In this document: one piece after another, positions 8,870 to 18,311 of the stretch | Numbering within the stretch: the stretch's first letter is position 1 | How the letters are laid out: every line of letters begins with the position of its first letter | Program-made: the position numbers and the translations under genes | The notes under the pieces: model-generated | Told to the model about the DNA's origin: nothing | The model's database searches: none | The model's input: only the letters and a program-made list of their open reading frames with translations | DNA from: an uncultured Bacteroidales bacterium | GTDB taxonomy: Bacteria; Bacteroidota; Bacteroidia; Bacteroidales; UBA932 | NCBI GenBank assembly: GCA_900321655.1 | Contig: ONWU01000005.1 | Span: forward strand, 1-54,627 | Direction of reading: 5' to 3' | Length of the DNA: 54,627 nucleotides

Positions 8870-9259
8870 ATGACCCGCTGCATCAACTGCGGAAAAGAGA
8901 TTGTGTATGGCCGTGCAGACCGAAAATTCTGCAGCGAAGCCTGCAAGAACGAGTACCACAACCGGCGGCGCTACCCCTACAGGGGAGACTTGCAGGCGGT
9001 GGTCTTGCGCAAGATAGACCTTAATTATGCTATTTTGGAGCGTCTCTACGGGATGGGAATCCAGACCGTAGACCTTATAACCCTGTCGCAGCTGGGCTTT
9101 GACTCCCAGTTTGTCACCTCTTTCCGCCGGGTTGGGCGGCACAATCTGTTTGCCGTATACAACTTCCAGTACGAGATGACAGAATCCCGTATCAAGAGGC
9201 TGGTATGTCTGGTTCCGGATAAGAAACAGCCTAAGCCGTCTTTTTCTGAGGATCTTTGA
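8870..9259 (+). CDS. Small zinc-ribbon protein of unknown function
   Basis: This 129-residue protein opens with a treble-clef or zinc-ribbon motif, CINCGKEI followed by RKFCSEACKNEYHNRRR, giving a Cys-x2-Cys...Cys-x3-Cys metal site. This is the pattern of a conserved Bacteroidetes family with no assigned function. The rest (about residues 45-129) is alpha/beta and basic, with LRKIDLNYAILERLYGMGI, and may bind nucleic acid. An alternative ATG at 8840 would add ten residues. I prefer 8870 because homologues usually start right before the first Cys. The 3' end overlaps the convergent nucleoside permease gene by 29 bp. Confidence 0.72.
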   Translation: MTRCINCGKEIVYGRADRKFCSEACKNEYHNRRRYPYRGDLQAVVLRKIDLNYAILERLYGMGIQTVDLITLSQLGFDSQFVTSFRRVGRHNLFAVYNFQYEMTESRIKRLVCLVPDKKQPKPSFSEDL

Positions 9260-10511
9260 ACAGGATCCAGAACAGGATGGCAACCACCAGCGAATAGCCG
9301 GCAAAGATGTACCAGGCGTGGGGCCAGTTGGCGGGGGTGTTGAACACGTCACAGGCATCTACCACAGCGCCGGCGGCCAGGGTGCCGATGGTGGCGCCGA
9401 AGCCGTTGGTCATCATCATGAACAGGCCCTGGGCGCTGGAGCGGATATCCTTGGCGGCGTTCTGCTCCACGTACAGGGAACCGGAGATGTTGAAAAAGTC
9501 AAAGGCCATACCGTAGACGATGCAGCTGAGGATGAACAGCAGTACCCCTGGCATAGCGGGGTGGCCCATTCCGAAGAAGGCAAAACGAAGTACCCAGGCA
9601 AACATGGAAATGAGCATTACCTTCTTGATGCCGAACTTCTTCATGAAGAAGGAAATGAGCAGGATACAGAGGGTTTCGGAGGCCTGGGAGATGGAAATGA
9701 GCGCGTTGGAATTCTTGACGGCAAATGTATCGGCCAGAGCCGGATCTGCCGCGAAAGAGCCCAGGAAGGTGTTGGCATAGCCGTTGGTAATCTGGAGAGA
9801 AGCCCCCAGCAGCATGCTGAAAATGAAGAAGATGGCAAACTGTCCGTCCTTGAACAGGGCGAAAGCCTTCAGGCCGAAAGCATCGGCAAGGGTTTCATCT
9901 TTCTTGCTTCTGTCGATGGGGCAGTTCGGCATGGTGAGGGCATAACCGCAAAGCAGGAGAGAGAGAATGCCGGAAGAGATGAGCTGGGTATAACTGTCCT
10001 GCATGGCAACGCCGCCAATGTGCAGGAAGTTGGTGAGAAGCATACTGCAGATAAAGCCTATGGTGCCGAACACGCGGATGGGCGGGAAGGCCTTCACAGG
10101 GTCCATTCCTTCCTTGGTGAGGGCGTTGTATGCCACGGAGTTGACCAGGGCGATGGTGGGCATGAAGAAAGCCACGCTGAGGCTGTAGAGGATAAACAGC
10201 GGGGCAAACTCCACGGAGCTTCCCGCGGTCATGCAGTAGCAGCCGGCACCGGCCATGAACAGGCCCGCCAGGCCGTGGCAAAGGGACAGCACCTTCTGGG
10301 CTTCCATTTTCTTATCGGCCACTATTCCCATCAGGGTGGGCATAAAGATGGAAACGACGCCCTGCATGGCGAAGAACCACTTGATCTGGCTGCCCAGGCC
10401 GATATTGCCGAGGTATCTGCCAAGAGAAGTGAGATAGGCGCCCCAGACGGCGAATTCCAGGAAGTTCATCACGATGAGCTTGACGGTAACGGGCTTGATC
10501 TTGATCTGCAT
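9231..10511 (-). CDS. Nucleoside:H+ symporter (NupG/XapB-like MFS permease)
   Basis: This 426-residue integral membrane protein has about twelve hydrophobic segments. It opens with KLIVMNFLEFAVWGAYLTS, the start typical of the nucleoside:H+ symporter branch of the MFS (NupG, XapB). Other family-like segments are FFMPTIALVNSVAYNAL and FPPIRVFGTIGFICS. In the family these permeases import nucleosides with protons. The start at 10511 (MQIKIKPVTVKL) is preferred over an upstream in-frame start at 10547, which would run into the tgt promoter region. It is divergent from tgt. The exact substrate cannot be read from sequence. Confidence 0.87.
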   Translation of the reverse strand: MQIKIKPVTVKLIVMNFLEFAVWGAYLTSLGRYLGNIGLGSQIKWFFAMQGVVSIFMPTLMGIVADKKMEAQKVLSLCHGLAGLFMAGAGCYCMTAGSSVEFAPLFILYSLSVAFFMPTIALVNSVAYNALTKEGMDPVKAFPPIRVFGTIGFICSMLLTNFLHIGGVAMQDSYTQLISSGILSLLLCGYALTMPNCPIDRSKKDETLADAFGLKAFALFKDGQFAIFFIFSMLLGASLQITNGYANTFLGSFAADPALADTFAVKNSNALISISQASETLCILLISFFMKKFGIKKVMLISMFAWVLRFAFFGMGHPAMPGVLLFILSCIVYGMAFDFFNISGSLYVEQNAAKDIRSSAQGLFMMMTNGFGATIGTLAAGAVVDACDVFNTPANWPHAWYIFAGYSLVVAILFWILFKDPQKKTA

Positions 10512-10568
10512 AATGATATTTTGTATTTTTGACTTCACTTGAATCACGCAAATTTACGAAAAAATCCG

Positions 10569-10576
10569 TACTTTTG
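10569..10576 (+). promoter_or_regulatory. Promoter of tgt-lptG-dut-murF
   Basis: A perfect -7 box TACTTTTG lies 18 nt before the tgt ATG. No clear -33 TTG is visible at the right distance. The four following genes overlap or abut, so this probably drives all of them. Confidence 0.65.
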
Positions 10577-10594
10577 TATGATTATACAAATAGG

Positions 10595-11737
10595 ATGTTC
10601 AAATTTGAGAAGATAGCCGTAGACCCCGCCAGCGCAGCCCGCGCCGGCAAGATCTCTACAGACCACGGAGAAATCCAAACCCCCATTTTTATGCCCGTGG
10701 GTACGGTGGGCTCCGTCAAGGGTGTCTATCACAGGGATTTGGAGAATGATATCAAGGCCCAGATTATCCTGGGTAACACCTATCACCTGTACCTGAGGCC
10801 CGGTCTGGACACGCTTTTCAAAGCCGGCGGCCTGCACAAATTCGAGCACTGGGACCGTCCCATCCTCACGGACAGCGGCGGTTTCCAGGTGTTCTCCCTC
10901 GCGCCCATCCGGAAGCTCACGGAAGAGGGCTGCAAGTTTTCCTCGCACATAGACGGCAGCAAGCACATCTTTACTCCGGAGAACAACGTAGATACCCAGC
11001 GCATCATCGGGGCGGATATTATGATGGCCCTGGACGAGTGCTGCCCGGGAGATGCCGATATCCGCTATGCCACCAAGTCCCTGAAACTCACCCAGGGCTG
11101 GCTGGAGCGTTTCGCCAAACACTTTGACGAGACCGAACCCCTGTACGGATACCAGCAGGTGATGTTCCCCATCATCCAGGGTTGCATCTATCCGGAACTC
11201 AGAAGACAGGCCGTAGAGCACGCTCTCACCCTGGACAACGCCAACCGCGGAGGCTATGCCGTAGGCGGCCTGGCGGTAGGGGAGCCCACGGAAAAAATGT
11301 ATGAGATGCTGGAGTACACCTGTCCGCTCCTGCCGCAGGAAAAACCCCGCTACCTGATGGGAGTGGGAACCCCCGCCAACATCCTGGAAGGCATTGCCAG
11401 GGGAATAGACATGTTCGACTGCGTGATGCCCACCCGCAACGGCCGTAACGGGATGCTCTTTACCTGGGACGGTATCATGAATATGCGAAACTCCAAGTGG
11501 ACGGATGATTTCACCCCTCTGGATCCTAAGGGAACCTCCTTTGTGGACAGCTACTACACGCGGGGATACATCCATCACCTTTTCATCGCCAAGGAAATGT
11601 TTGCGGCCATGGTGGCCTCGGAGCACAACCTGGCCTTCTACCTGGATCTGGTGAGGGTGGCCCGGGAGCACATCCTCCAGGGAGATTTCCTCAGCTGGAA
11701 AAACGCCGTTGTCCCTAAACTGATGCAAAGACTATGA
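10595..11737 (+). CDS. tgt: tRNA-guanine transglycosylase
   Basis: This 380-residue TIM-barrel enzyme exchanges the wobble guanine of GUN anticodons for the queuosine precursor. Clear motifs are IETP-like IQTPIFMPVGT, ILGNTYHLYLRPG, the catalytic-loop TDSGGFQVFSL, the DEC motif (ALDECCPGD) and DCVMPTRNGRNG. The Cys zinc ligands that classical bacterial TGT carries shortly before YxRAYLHHL are missing: the segment here is TSFVDSYYTRGYIHHL, with only the later His (EHNLAFY) kept. Start 10595 is chosen because MFKFEKIAVDP matches family N-termini. The last bases overlap lptG by 4 (ATGA). Confidence 0.95.
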   Translation: MFKFEKIAVDPASAARAGKISTDHGEIQTPIFMPVGTVGSVKGVYHRDLENDIKAQIILGNTYHLYLRPGLDTLFKAGGLHKFEHWDRPILTDSGGFQVFSLAPIRKLTEEGCKFSSHIDGSKHIFTPENNVDTQRIIGADIMMALDECCPGDADIRYATKSLKLTQGWLERFAKHFDETEPLYGYQQVMFPIIQGCIYPELRRQAVEHALTLDNANRGGYAVGGLAVGEPTEKMYEMLEYTCPLLPQEKPRYLMGVGTPANILEGIARGIDMFDCVMPTRNGRNGMLFTWDGIMNMRNSKWTDDFTPLDPKGTSFVDSYYTRGYIHHLFIAKEMFAAMVASEHNLAFYLDLVRVAREHILQGDFLSWKNAVVPKLMQRL

Positions 11738-12834
11738 GACTGAGGTTCACGGGGCTCCACAGGCTGGACTGGTACATCATTCGGAAGTTCCTGGTCACTT
11801 TCTTCATGGCCATCCTCTTCCTGGCGGTGATTATCATCATCTTCGACGTCAGTGAGAAAATCGAGGACTTCATCAACAAGGAAGCCCCCCTGAAAGCCAT
11901 TATCTTTGACTATTACTGCAATTTCGTCCCGTACTTCATGAACATGTATTCTCCCATGTTCGTGTTCCTGACGGTCATCTTCTTCACCTCCAAGATGACG
12001 CAGGATTCGGAGGTGATTGCCATTCTGTCGGGCGGAATCAGCTACCATCGCTTCGCCCTGCCGTATCTGCTGTCGGCCTGCTTTATCGCGCTCCTGTCCC
12101 TGGAACTGGGGCAGTGGGTGATTCCCCACGCCAACGGTGTCCGGGTGGATTTTGAGCAGAAGTACAATCCCCGCCACAAGGTGAATATCGGGCACGACAT
12201 GCATTACAAGCTGGAAGATGACCATTTTGTGTATCTGGAAAGCTTCAGCGCCTACAACAATACGGCGTACAATTTCACGCTGGAAGACCTCTCGGGCGGC
12301 AAACTCCGCTCCAAGATTACGGCCGAATCGGCCCAATACGATACCCTTACCGGGGTATGGCACCTGAGAAACTGGTTCGTGCGGGATTATGACGAAGGCA
12401 TGAAAGACCATATCCGCAGCGGCCGCCAGATGGATACCACCCTCAGTCTCACCAGGGACGACTTTTTCCTGAACAAGTACACCATCCAGCGCCTGAACAA
12501 GCGGGAACTGGACCAGCTGATAGAAACCCAGATTATGCGTGGAGATGCTTCTGTGAATCAGGCACTTATAGAAAAGAACAACCGCTATTCGCTGCCCTTC
12601 TCCACCATCATCCTTACCATCATCGGCCTCAGCCTTTCTACCCGGAAGAAGAGGGGAGGGATGGGCTGGAACCTGGCGGCGGGAACGGCCCTGGGCTTCT
12701 CCTACATCTTGTTTATGCAGTTCAGTGAAATGTTTGTGATTACGGATACCCTTCCGGCATCCATCGCCATCTGGCTGCCCAACTACCTCTATACTATCAT
12801 AGCCATCGTCCTGTATATCAAAGCTCCCAAATAA
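11734..12834 (+). CDS. LPS export permease, LptG/LptF (YjgP/YjgQ) family
   Basis: This 366-residue protein has the LptF/LptG layout: an N-terminal helix block ([21 protein letters not shown], then two more segments to about residue 135), a periplasmic beta-jellyroll (about 135-270) and three C-terminal helices. In the LPS transport complex such permeases pull lipid A from the inner membrane and hand it to LptC. The family signature SGGISYHRF is present. It overlaps tgt by 4 nt and dut by 1 nt, so it is translationally coupled. Whether it is LptF or LptG is uncertain; Bacteroidetes usually keep the two at separate loci. Confidence 0.88.
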   Translation: MRLRFTGLHRLDWYIIRKFLVTFFMAILFLAVIIIIFDVSEKIEDFINKEAPLKAIIFDYYCNFVPYFMNMYSPMFVFLTVIFFTSKMTQDSEVIAILSGGISYHRFALPYLLSACFIALLSLELGQWVIPHANGVRVDFEQKYNPRHKVNIGHDMHYKLEDDHFVYLESFSAYNNTAYNFTLEDLSGGKLRSKITAESAQYDTLTGVWHLRNWFVRDYDEGMKDHIRSGRQMDTTLSLTRDDFFLNKYTIQRLNKRELDQLIETQIMRGDASVNQALIEKNNRYSLPFSTIILTIIGLSLSTRKKRGGMGWNLAAGTALGFSYILFMQFSEMFVITDTLPASIAIWLPNYLYTIIAIVLYIKAPK

Positions 12835-13265
12835 TGAAAGTCAAGATTGTCAATCAGTCACCTTATCCCTGCCCGGCCTACGCAACGGAGCAAAGCGCCG
12901 GGGTGGATCTCAAGGCCCACCTCCCGGAGGCCGTCACGCTTCAGCCCCTGCAGCGTACGCTGGTTCCCACGGGGCTCTCCATCGCCCTTCCGGCTGGTTA
13001 TGAAGCACAGGTGAGGCCTCGTAGCGGCCTGGCGGCCAAGCACGGTATTACCGTTCTCAATACTCCCGGAACCATCGATGCGGATTACCGGGGAGAGATC
13101 AAGGTGATTCTGGTGAATCTTTCCAACGAGCCTTTCGAGATTGTGCCCGGGGAGAGGATTGCCCAGATGGTGATTGCCCGCCACGAGCAGGTAGAATGGG
13201 AGCCGGTGGATCAGCTGGATGCCACGGGCCGGGGAGCCGGCGGTTTTGGAAGTACTGGAAAATAA
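12834..13265 (+). CDS. dut: dUTP diphosphatase
   Basis: This 143-residue protein is a trimeric-type dUTPase. It contains the five family motifs, including [42 protein letters not shown] and the C-terminal GAGGFGSTG. It hydrolyses dUTP to dUMP and pyrophosphate, keeping uracil out of DNA and feeding thymidylate synthesis. It starts on the last base of the lptG stop (TAATG) and its own stop overlaps the murF ATG in the same way. All catalytic motifs are intact. Confidence 0.96.
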   Translation: MKVKIVNQSPYPCPAYATEQSAGVDLKAHLPEAVTLQPLQRTLVPTGLSIALPAGYEAQVRPRSGLAAKHGITVLNTPGTIDADYRGEIKVILVNLSNEPFEIVPGERIAQMVIARHEQVEWEPVDQLDATGRGAGGFGSTGK

Positions 13266-14518
13266 TGGAAATCAAAGATTTATACGATATCTTCCTGCAA
13301 AGCGCAGGAGTTTGTACGGATACCCGTACCCTTAAGAAAAATCAACTTTTCTTTGCTCTCAAGGGAGAGAATTTCGACGGCAACCGCTTCGCCCTCCAGG
13401 CGTTGGAGAAAGGTGCCTCGTATGCCGTGGCAGGGGAGGACCTGCAGGCCGATGACCCTCGTCTGATCAAGGTGCCCGATACCCTGGAAACCCTGAAAGC
13501 CCTGGCGGCGTACCACCGCCGGCAGCTTCGCATTCCCGTAATCGGCCTCACCGGAACCAACGGCAAAACCACCACCAAGGAGCTTATCAAGACGGCTCTT
13601 GGCGCGGCGTACCGGGTCAGTGCCACAGAAGGGAATCTGAACAACGAGATTGGCGTGCCGCTCACGGTGCTCAAAATCGGCCCCCGTGCCCAGCTGGCCA
13701 TCGTGGAGATGGGCGCCAGCCATCCCGAAGACCTCAAACCCCTTCTGGCCGTGGCCCAGCCCAATCTGGGACTTATCACCAATGTGGGCAAGGCCCACCT
13801 GCTGGGGTTCGGCAGTTTTGAGGGGGTTAAACACGCCAAGGGGCTTCTCTATGATTATCTGAAAGAGCACGACGGCGTGGTGTTTGCCAATGCCGAAGAC
13901 CCTGTTCTGCAGGAAATGCTTTCCCAGAGAGGCCTGGAAGCCATTACCTATTCCCGGGAAGGAGTTACCGTCAAGGCCGATCCCTTTGTGGAGCTAGACT
14001 TTGAAGATGCCGTTTTGAAGACGCACCTCGTGGGGGCCTACAATGCCGCCAACATCCTGGCCGCCCTCAAACTGGCCTGGTACTTCGACGTTCCCCGGGA
14101 GGATGCCCTGCAGGCCATTGCCTCCTACGTCCCTTCAAATAACCGCTCCCAACTGGTTAAGACAGAAAAGAATACACTCATCGTAGATGCATACAATGCC
14201 AATCCCTCCTCTATGGCCGTAGCCCTTGAGAACCTGTCCCTGATGCCCGGCCGCAAGGTGGCCCTTCTCGGGGATATGCGGGAACTGGGGGCCGATGCCG
14301 CAGCGGAGCACCGGAAAATTGTAGAGCGCCTGGAGGGAATGGAAGCCTTCCTGGTAGGTGAGGAGTTCACCAGCGCCGCCAAGGGCAAGCCCTATAAAAC
14401 TTTCGCCACGTCCGAAGACCTGGCGAAGTATCTGAAAGAGAATCCCCTGGAAGGCTGTACTGTGCTGTTGAAGGGATCCCACAGCATGCAGATGGAGAAG
14501 CTTACAGACGTGCTTTAG
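13265..14518 (+). CDS. murF: UDP-MurNAc-tripeptide:D-Ala-D-Ala ligase
   Basis: This 417-residue Mur ligase performs the last cytoplasmic step of the peptidoglycan precursor pathway. It shows the P-loop GLTGTNGKTTTKELI, the following TEGNLNNEIGVPLTVL signature, IVEMGASHPEDL and LLGDMRELG. A start at 13265 gives the family N-terminus [13 protein letters not shown]; an upstream frame to 13196 is inside dut. It ends in a 17 bp convergent overlap with the PAP2 gene. The tgt-lptG-dut-murF run joins envelope and nucleotide functions in one transcript. Confidence 0.95.
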   Translation: MEIKDLYDIFLQSAGVCTDTRTLKKNQLFFALKGENFDGNRFALQALEKGASYAVAGEDLQADDPRLIKVPDTLETLKALAAYHRRQLRIPVIGLTGTNGKTTTKELIKTALGAAYRVSATEGNLNNEIGVPLTVLKIGPRAQLAIVEMGASHPEDLKPLLAVAQPNLGLITNVGKAHLLGFGSFEGVKHAKGLLYDYLKEHDGVVFANAEDPVLQEMLSQRGLEAITYSREGVTVKADPFVELDFEDAVLKTHLVGAYNAANILAALKLAWYFDVPREDALQAIASYVPSNNRSQLVKTEKNTLIVDAYNANPSSMAVALENLSLMPGRKVALLGDMRELGADAAAEHRKIVERLEGMEAFLVGEEFTSAAKGKPYKTFATSEDLAKYLKENPLEGCTVLLKGSHSMQMEKLTDVL

Positions 14519-15086
14519 TAATGACCCAGTAGGAGCAGTATGCCAGGGCAAGGCCGATAGCTGTTCCAATGAGGGCTCCTACAAGAATATCCCCGAGGAA
14601 ATGGGCTGCCAGCATAATGCGGCTTATGGAAACGATGGCTGCCCAGAGGAACAAGCACCAGCCCAACCAGCGGTAACTGTGCTGTTTGTCGTTGAGCTGG
14701 AGCCCGGCCCAGGTGAGGGCCGCAAAGCCGAAGGTATTGGACGCGTGGCCGGAATAGAAGCTGTGCATTCCTCCGATGATTCCGTCCGGGCACAGGACAC
14801 CGTGGGCTGTCATCCAAGGGTCCCGGCAGGGACGAAGGCGCATAAAGCCCTCCTTGAAGGCATTGGCCAGCTGGTCTGTGAGGACGACGCCCAGGATGGC
14901 GAATGCTACCACGCACAGGCCTTTCTTCCAGCCCAGTTTCCAGATGATGAGGCCTGCGATGAGCCCGTAAAAGGGGAACCACACGCGAACCTGGGATACA
15001 AAATGCCAGAAGCCATTGAGGGCTTCCAGGTTATGCTGATTAATCCAGAGCGTCAGCTGCTGGTCTAGTTGGATAAGGCTTTCCAT
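14502..15086 (-). CDS. PAP2-family membrane phosphatase
   Basis: This 194-residue integral membrane protein carries the three type-2 phosphatidic acid phosphatase motifs in order: K-x6-RP (KEGFMRLRP), SGH ([10 protein letters not shown]) and SR-x5-H-x3-D ([12 protein letters not shown]). Several hydrophobic helices surround them. Family members dephosphorylate lipid phosphates such as undecaprenyl pyrophosphate or phosphatidic and PGP lipids on the periplasmic side; the substrate here is not readable. It overlaps the 3' end of obg by 22 bp, so the two are co-transcribed. Confidence 0.88.
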   Translation of the reverse strand: MESLIQLDQQLTLWINQHNLEALNGFWHFVSQVRVWFPFYGLIAGLIIWKLGWKKGLCVVAFAILGVVLTDQLANAFKEGFMRLRPCRDPWMTAHGVLCPDGIIGGMHSFYSGHASNTFGFAALTWAGLQLNDKQHSYRWLGWCLFLWAAIVSISRIMLAAHFLGDILVGALIGTAIGLALAYCSYWVITKARL

Positions 15087-16057
15087 AAGGTTTCTTTGAG
15101 TTCATTCAGGCCGGTTTGCGCCACCGAGGAAATAAAGATATGGGGAATGTCTGCCGGCAGCTTTTTCTCAATCTTGGCCTTTTGTTTTTCGTCTATCAGG
15201 TCCGTTTTGGTGATGGCCAGTACGCGGTCTTTCACCAGCAGTTCCGGATTGTATTCTTCCAGTTCCTTCAGGAGGATCTTGTACCCCTTGGTGACATCCG
15301 GCTCGTCGGCCGCCACCATGAACAGCAGCACGGAATTGCGCTCTATGTGCCTGAGGAAACGCATCCCGATGCCCTTTCCCTCATGCGCGCCCTCGATGAT
15401 GCCGGGAATGTCGGCCATCACGAAAGAACGGTCGTCGTAGTAACGGACGATGCCCAGGTTGGGCTCCAGCGTGGTGAAGGCGTAATTGGCAATCTTGGGT
15501 TTGGCCGATGTGATGGCGGCCAGAAGGGTGCTCTTGCCCGCATTGGGGAAGCCCACCAGGCCGACATCGGCCAGTACCTTCAGCTCCAGGATGAACCAGC
15601 CTTCCACGCCTTCCTCTCCGGGCTGGGCGTAGCGGGGCGTCTGGTTGGTGGCACTTTTGAAGTGGTCGTTTCCCCATCCGCCGCGGCCGCCCGGGCACAG
15701 GATGTACTCCTGACCGGGTTCCACCAGTTCCGTAATCACTTCCTCGGTTTCGGCATCCTTGACCACCACGCCCTGGGGTACTTCCAGCACGATATCGGCC
15801 CCGTTCTTGCCCCTTTTGAGGGCTTCGGCGCCGTTGCCTCCGTTCTCGGCCTTCACCACTTTGCGGTAACGCAGGTGGATGAGGGTCCACAGCTGGGGGT
15901 TCACCCGCAGGATGATATGGCCGCCCCGGCCTCCGTCGCCTCCGTCCGGCCCTCCCTTGGGCACATACTTGGCGCGGTGCAGGTGGGCACTGCCGGCTCC
16001 TCCGTGCCCGCTGGCGCAGAAGATGCGTACGTAGTCTATGAAATTGGATTCTGCCAT
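15065..16057 (-). CDS. obg: Obg-family GTPase (50S assembly)
   Basis: This 330-residue protein has the glycine-rich Obg N-terminal fold ([14 protein letters not shown]) followed by a GTPase domain with G1 [10 protein letters not shown]3 [12 protein letters not shown] and G4 TKTDL. Obg binds the large ribosomal subunit and links growth to GTP and ppGpp levels. The optional C-terminal OCT domain of Gram-positive homologues is absent, as is normal in Bacteroidetes. The start [10 protein letters not shown] at 16057 fits the family better than a start four codons upstream. It is divergent from the arginase-like gene and upstream of a PAP2 gene. Confidence 0.95.
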   Translation of the reverse strand: MAESNFIDYVRIFCASGHGGAGSAHLHRAKYVPKGGPDGGDGGRGGHIILRVNPQLWTLIHLRYRKVVKAENGGNGAEALKRGKNGADIVLEVPQGVVVKDAETEEVITELVEPGQEYILCPGGRGGWGNDHFKSATNQTPRYAQPGEEGVEGWFILELKVLADVGLVGFPNAGKSTLLAAITSAKPKIANYAFTTLEPNLGIVRYYDDRSFVMADIPGIIEGAHEGKGIGMRFLRHIERNSVLLFMVAADEPDVTKGYKILLKELEEYNPELLVKDRVLAITKTDLIDEKQKAKIEKKLPADIPHIFISSVAQTGLNELKETLWKALSN

Positions 16058-16077
16058 AAGTCTGTGCAATTCTGCTG

Positions 16078-16106
16078 CAAAAGTACGAAAAAAATGCGTA
16101 TCTTTG
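16078..16106. promoter_or_regulatory. Back-to-back promoters for obg and the arginase-like/gcv operon
   Basis: Two perfect -7 boxes face away from each other: TACTTTTG on the minus strand (16085 to 16078, 20 nt before the obg ATG) and TATCTTTG on the plus strand (16099-16106). The plus-strand start codon at 16111 lies only 4 nt after the box, leaving almost no 5' leader. Confidence 0.75.
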
Positions 16107-16110
16107 AAAG

Positions 16111-16788
16111 ATGAATAGCCTGGTGTTCCATTTTAGTGAAGCCTATGGGGAGGAAGGGTTCCTTTCCTGCCTGAAAGATGCTCAGGTACTGGACTTTACC
16201 GGCCTGGAAGGTTGTTGCTGCTATTGTGACGCGCAGGCCCTGGAGCAGTTGGAGAAGGCTCTCCCAAGCCCCTTGCCCCGCCTCAGGTGGCTGGACAGTG
16301 GAGACTACCACTATCTGAGCCATCTTCTGGCCCTGAAGGAAAGGGAACCTTTTCACCTGGTCCTGCTGGATAACCACCCGGACAACCAGGACCCGGCCTT
16401 CGAAGGCGTCCTTTCCTGCGGCAGCTGGGTCAAGGAGATGCAGCAGAAGAATCCGATGCTCAGGGATGTTGTCACCATCGGACCGGAAGGCTGCGAAAAC
16501 GAGATTCCTGCCGCCTGGTTGGAAGAAAGAAGGGGAGAGCGGGTGTATGTGTCTCTGGACAAGGATATTATGGACAAGGCGTATGCCCGTACAGACTGGA
16601 CACAGGGAGGCCATACGCTGGAAGACGTGAAAAGGGAACTGGGCCGATTGGCGGAGGCGCTGGAAATAGTGGCGGTGGACATTTGCGGAGAACTGGCTCC
16701 TTCCAAGGGCGCAACGCCCGAAGACCTTCGGATCAACAAGGAAACGAATATTGAATTATATCATTGTTTAACAAATCTTTTAAAGTAA
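16111..16788 (+). CDS. Arginase/agmatinase-fold protein
   Basis: This 225-residue protein retains the ureohydrolase metal motifs: a GDYH segment near residue 64, D-x-H-x-D (DNHPD, Asp87, His89, Asp91) and S-x-D-x-D-x2-D (Ser148, Asp150, Asp152, Asp155). That suggests a binuclear manganese hydrolase of the arginase/agmatinase/formiminoglutamase superfamily, although it is shorter than true arginases (about 300 residues). It starts 4 nt after a perfect -7 box and ends 10 nt before gcvT, so it probably heads the glycine-cleavage transcript. Its substrate is unknown. Confidence 0.72.
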   Translation: MNSLVFHFSEAYGEEGFLSCLKDAQVLDFTGLEGCCCYCDAQALEQLEKALPSPLPRLRWLDSGDYHYLSHLLALKEREPFHLVLLDNHPDNQDPAFEGVLSCGSWVKEMQQKNPMLRDVVTIGPEGCENEIPAAWLEERRGERVYVSLDKDIMDKAYARTDWTQGGHTLEDVKRELGRLAEALEIVAVDICGELAPSKGATPEDLRINKETNIELYHCLTNLLK

Positions 16789-16798
16789 CGCGCTAAGT

Positions 16799-17917
16799 AT
16801 GTCAGACGTTCAAATCCCTCTGGACCAGCTGCAGAAGACCTGCCTGTACGATGCCCACGTAGCTCTGGGTGCCAAGATGAGCCCCTTCGCCGGCTTTATG
16901 ATGCCCATCCAGTACGACGGCATCACCGTGGAGCACAATGCCGTTCGGCAGAAAGTGGGTATGTTCGATGTGTCCCATATGGGAGAAATCTTCGTGAAAG
17001 GCCCGGAGGCCGAGGCTTTCATCAACCACATTTTCACCAACGACATCCGTGGATACGAACCCGGAAAAGTTCTCTACGGTATGATGTGCTATCCCGACGG
17101 AGGCACCGTGGATGATCTTCTCGTTTATCGGGAGTATCTGGCCAACCACTTCCTGCTGGTGGTCAATGCCGCCAACATAGACAAGGACTTTGCCTGGATC
17201 CAGGAGCACGCCAAGGGCTTTGACTGCAAGCTGGACAATGCTTCCCCCCGTATAGGGCAGATTGCCGTCCAGGGTCCGGAGGCAGAGAAAACCATCATCG
17301 AAGTCCTGGGGTACAAGGAAGCGGCCGATCTGGCCTTCTACACTTTCTGTGACGTGGAGTATAATGGAGAACGCCTCATCCTCAGCCGCACGGGTTACAC
17401 CGGAGAAGACGGATTCGAGATCTATACTTCCAACGAAAACATCGTGGAAATCTGGGACAAACTTCTCAAGGCCGGGGTGCAGCCCTGTGGCCTGGGCTGC
17501 CGGGATACCCTCCGCTTCGAGGCCGGTCTTCCCCTGTACGGAGATGAACTGAGCCCGGAGATCAGCCCCGTGATGGCCGGTCTGGGCATGTTCTGCAAAT
17601 ATGAGAAGGACTTCATCGGCAAACAGGCCCTGCTGGACCAGAAAGCCGGAAACCTCTCGCGCAAGCTGGTGGGCATCGAAATAGAGGACAAGGCCATTCC
17701 GCGTGCCGGTTACCCGGTAGAGACGGCCGATGAAAAAGAGGTGGGCGTGGTTACCACCGGCTATCATTCCATCTCCCTGGACAAGAGCATCTGCTTTGCC
17801 CTGGTGGACAAGGAGTACGCCGCCCTGGATACTCCGCTTTCCATCCGCATCCGCAAGAAAGTGTTCCCCGGCAAGGTGGTCAAAAAGAGATTCTATCAAA
17901 CAAATTACAAAAAATAA
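16799..17917 (+). CDS. gcvT: Glycine cleavage system T protein (aminomethyltransferase)
   Basis: This 372-residue protein transfers the methylene carbon of the H-protein-bound aminomethyl group to tetrahydrofolate, releasing ammonia. It has the family landmarks SHMGEI near the N-terminus, the folate-binding central region with RTGYTGEDGFEIY, and LRFEAGLPLYGDEL. Length is normal. The gene precedes gcvH by 12 nt. It is a complete, ordinary gene. Confidence 0.96.
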   Translation: MSDVQIPLDQLQKTCLYDAHVALGAKMSPFAGFMMPIQYDGITVEHNAVRQKVGMFDVSHMGEIFVKGPEAEAFINHIFTNDIRGYEPGKVLYGMMCYPDGGTVDDLLVYREYLANHFLLVVNAANIDKDFAWIQEHAKGFDCKLDNASPRIGQIAVQGPEAEKTIIEVLGYKEAADLAFYTFCDVEYNGERLILSRTGYTGEDGFEIYTSNENIVEIWDKLLKAGVQPCGLGCRDTLRFEAGLPLYGDELSPEISPVMAGLGMFCKYEKDFIGKQALLDQKAGNLSRKLVGIEIEDKAIPRAGYPVETADEKEVGVVTTGYHSISLDKSICFALVDKEYAALDTPLSIRIRKKVFPGKVVKKRFYQTNYKK

Positions 17918-17929
17918 ACACAAAACACT

Positions 17930-18310
17930 ATGTCTAAGATTATTGAAGGACTCAAGTATTCCGAATCCCACGAGTGGGTAAAGGTAGAGGGCGATGTAGC
18001 CGTTATCGGCGTATCCGACTACGCCCAGGCCGAAATGGGAGACATTACCTATGTAGATATGCCGGAGGTGGACGACGAAGTGGCCGCCGGTGAGGAATTC
18101 GGCGCCCTGGAAAGCGTGAAAGCCTCTTCCGAGCTCTACAGCCCGGTTTCCGGTACGGTATGCGCCGTGAATGAGGAACTGGAAGATGCTCCCGAGAAGG
18201 TGAACGAAGATGCTTACGGCTCCTGGATCATCAAGGTGAAGATGTCTAATCCCGCCGAGCTGGATGCCCTGCTGGACGCCGCCGGTTACAAAGCTGTCAT
18301 CGGAGAGTAA
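17930..18310 (+). CDS. gcvH: Glycine cleavage system H protein
   Basis: This 126-residue lipoyl carrier shuttles the aminomethyl intermediate between the P, T and L proteins. The lipoylation site is Lys64 in GALESVKASSE, and the N-terminal SESHEWVKVEGD is typical of the family. It sits between gcvT and gcvPA; gcvPA starts 1 nt after its stop. The L protein (lpd) is not in this window, so the cluster relies on a lipoamide dehydrogenase encoded elsewhere. Confidence 0.97.
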   Translation: MSKIIEGLKYSESHEWVKVEGDVAVIGVSDYAQAEMGDITYVDMPEVDDEVAAGEEFGALESVKASSELYSPVSGTVCAVNEELEDAPEKVNEDAYGSWIIKVKMSNPAELDALLDAAGYKAVIGE

Positions 18311-18311
18311 G

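Noticed and set aside
9231-9259. Possible frameshift at the overlap of the zinc-ribbon and permease genes
   Set aside because: Both frames reach normal family ends; a short convergent overlap of 29 bp is common.
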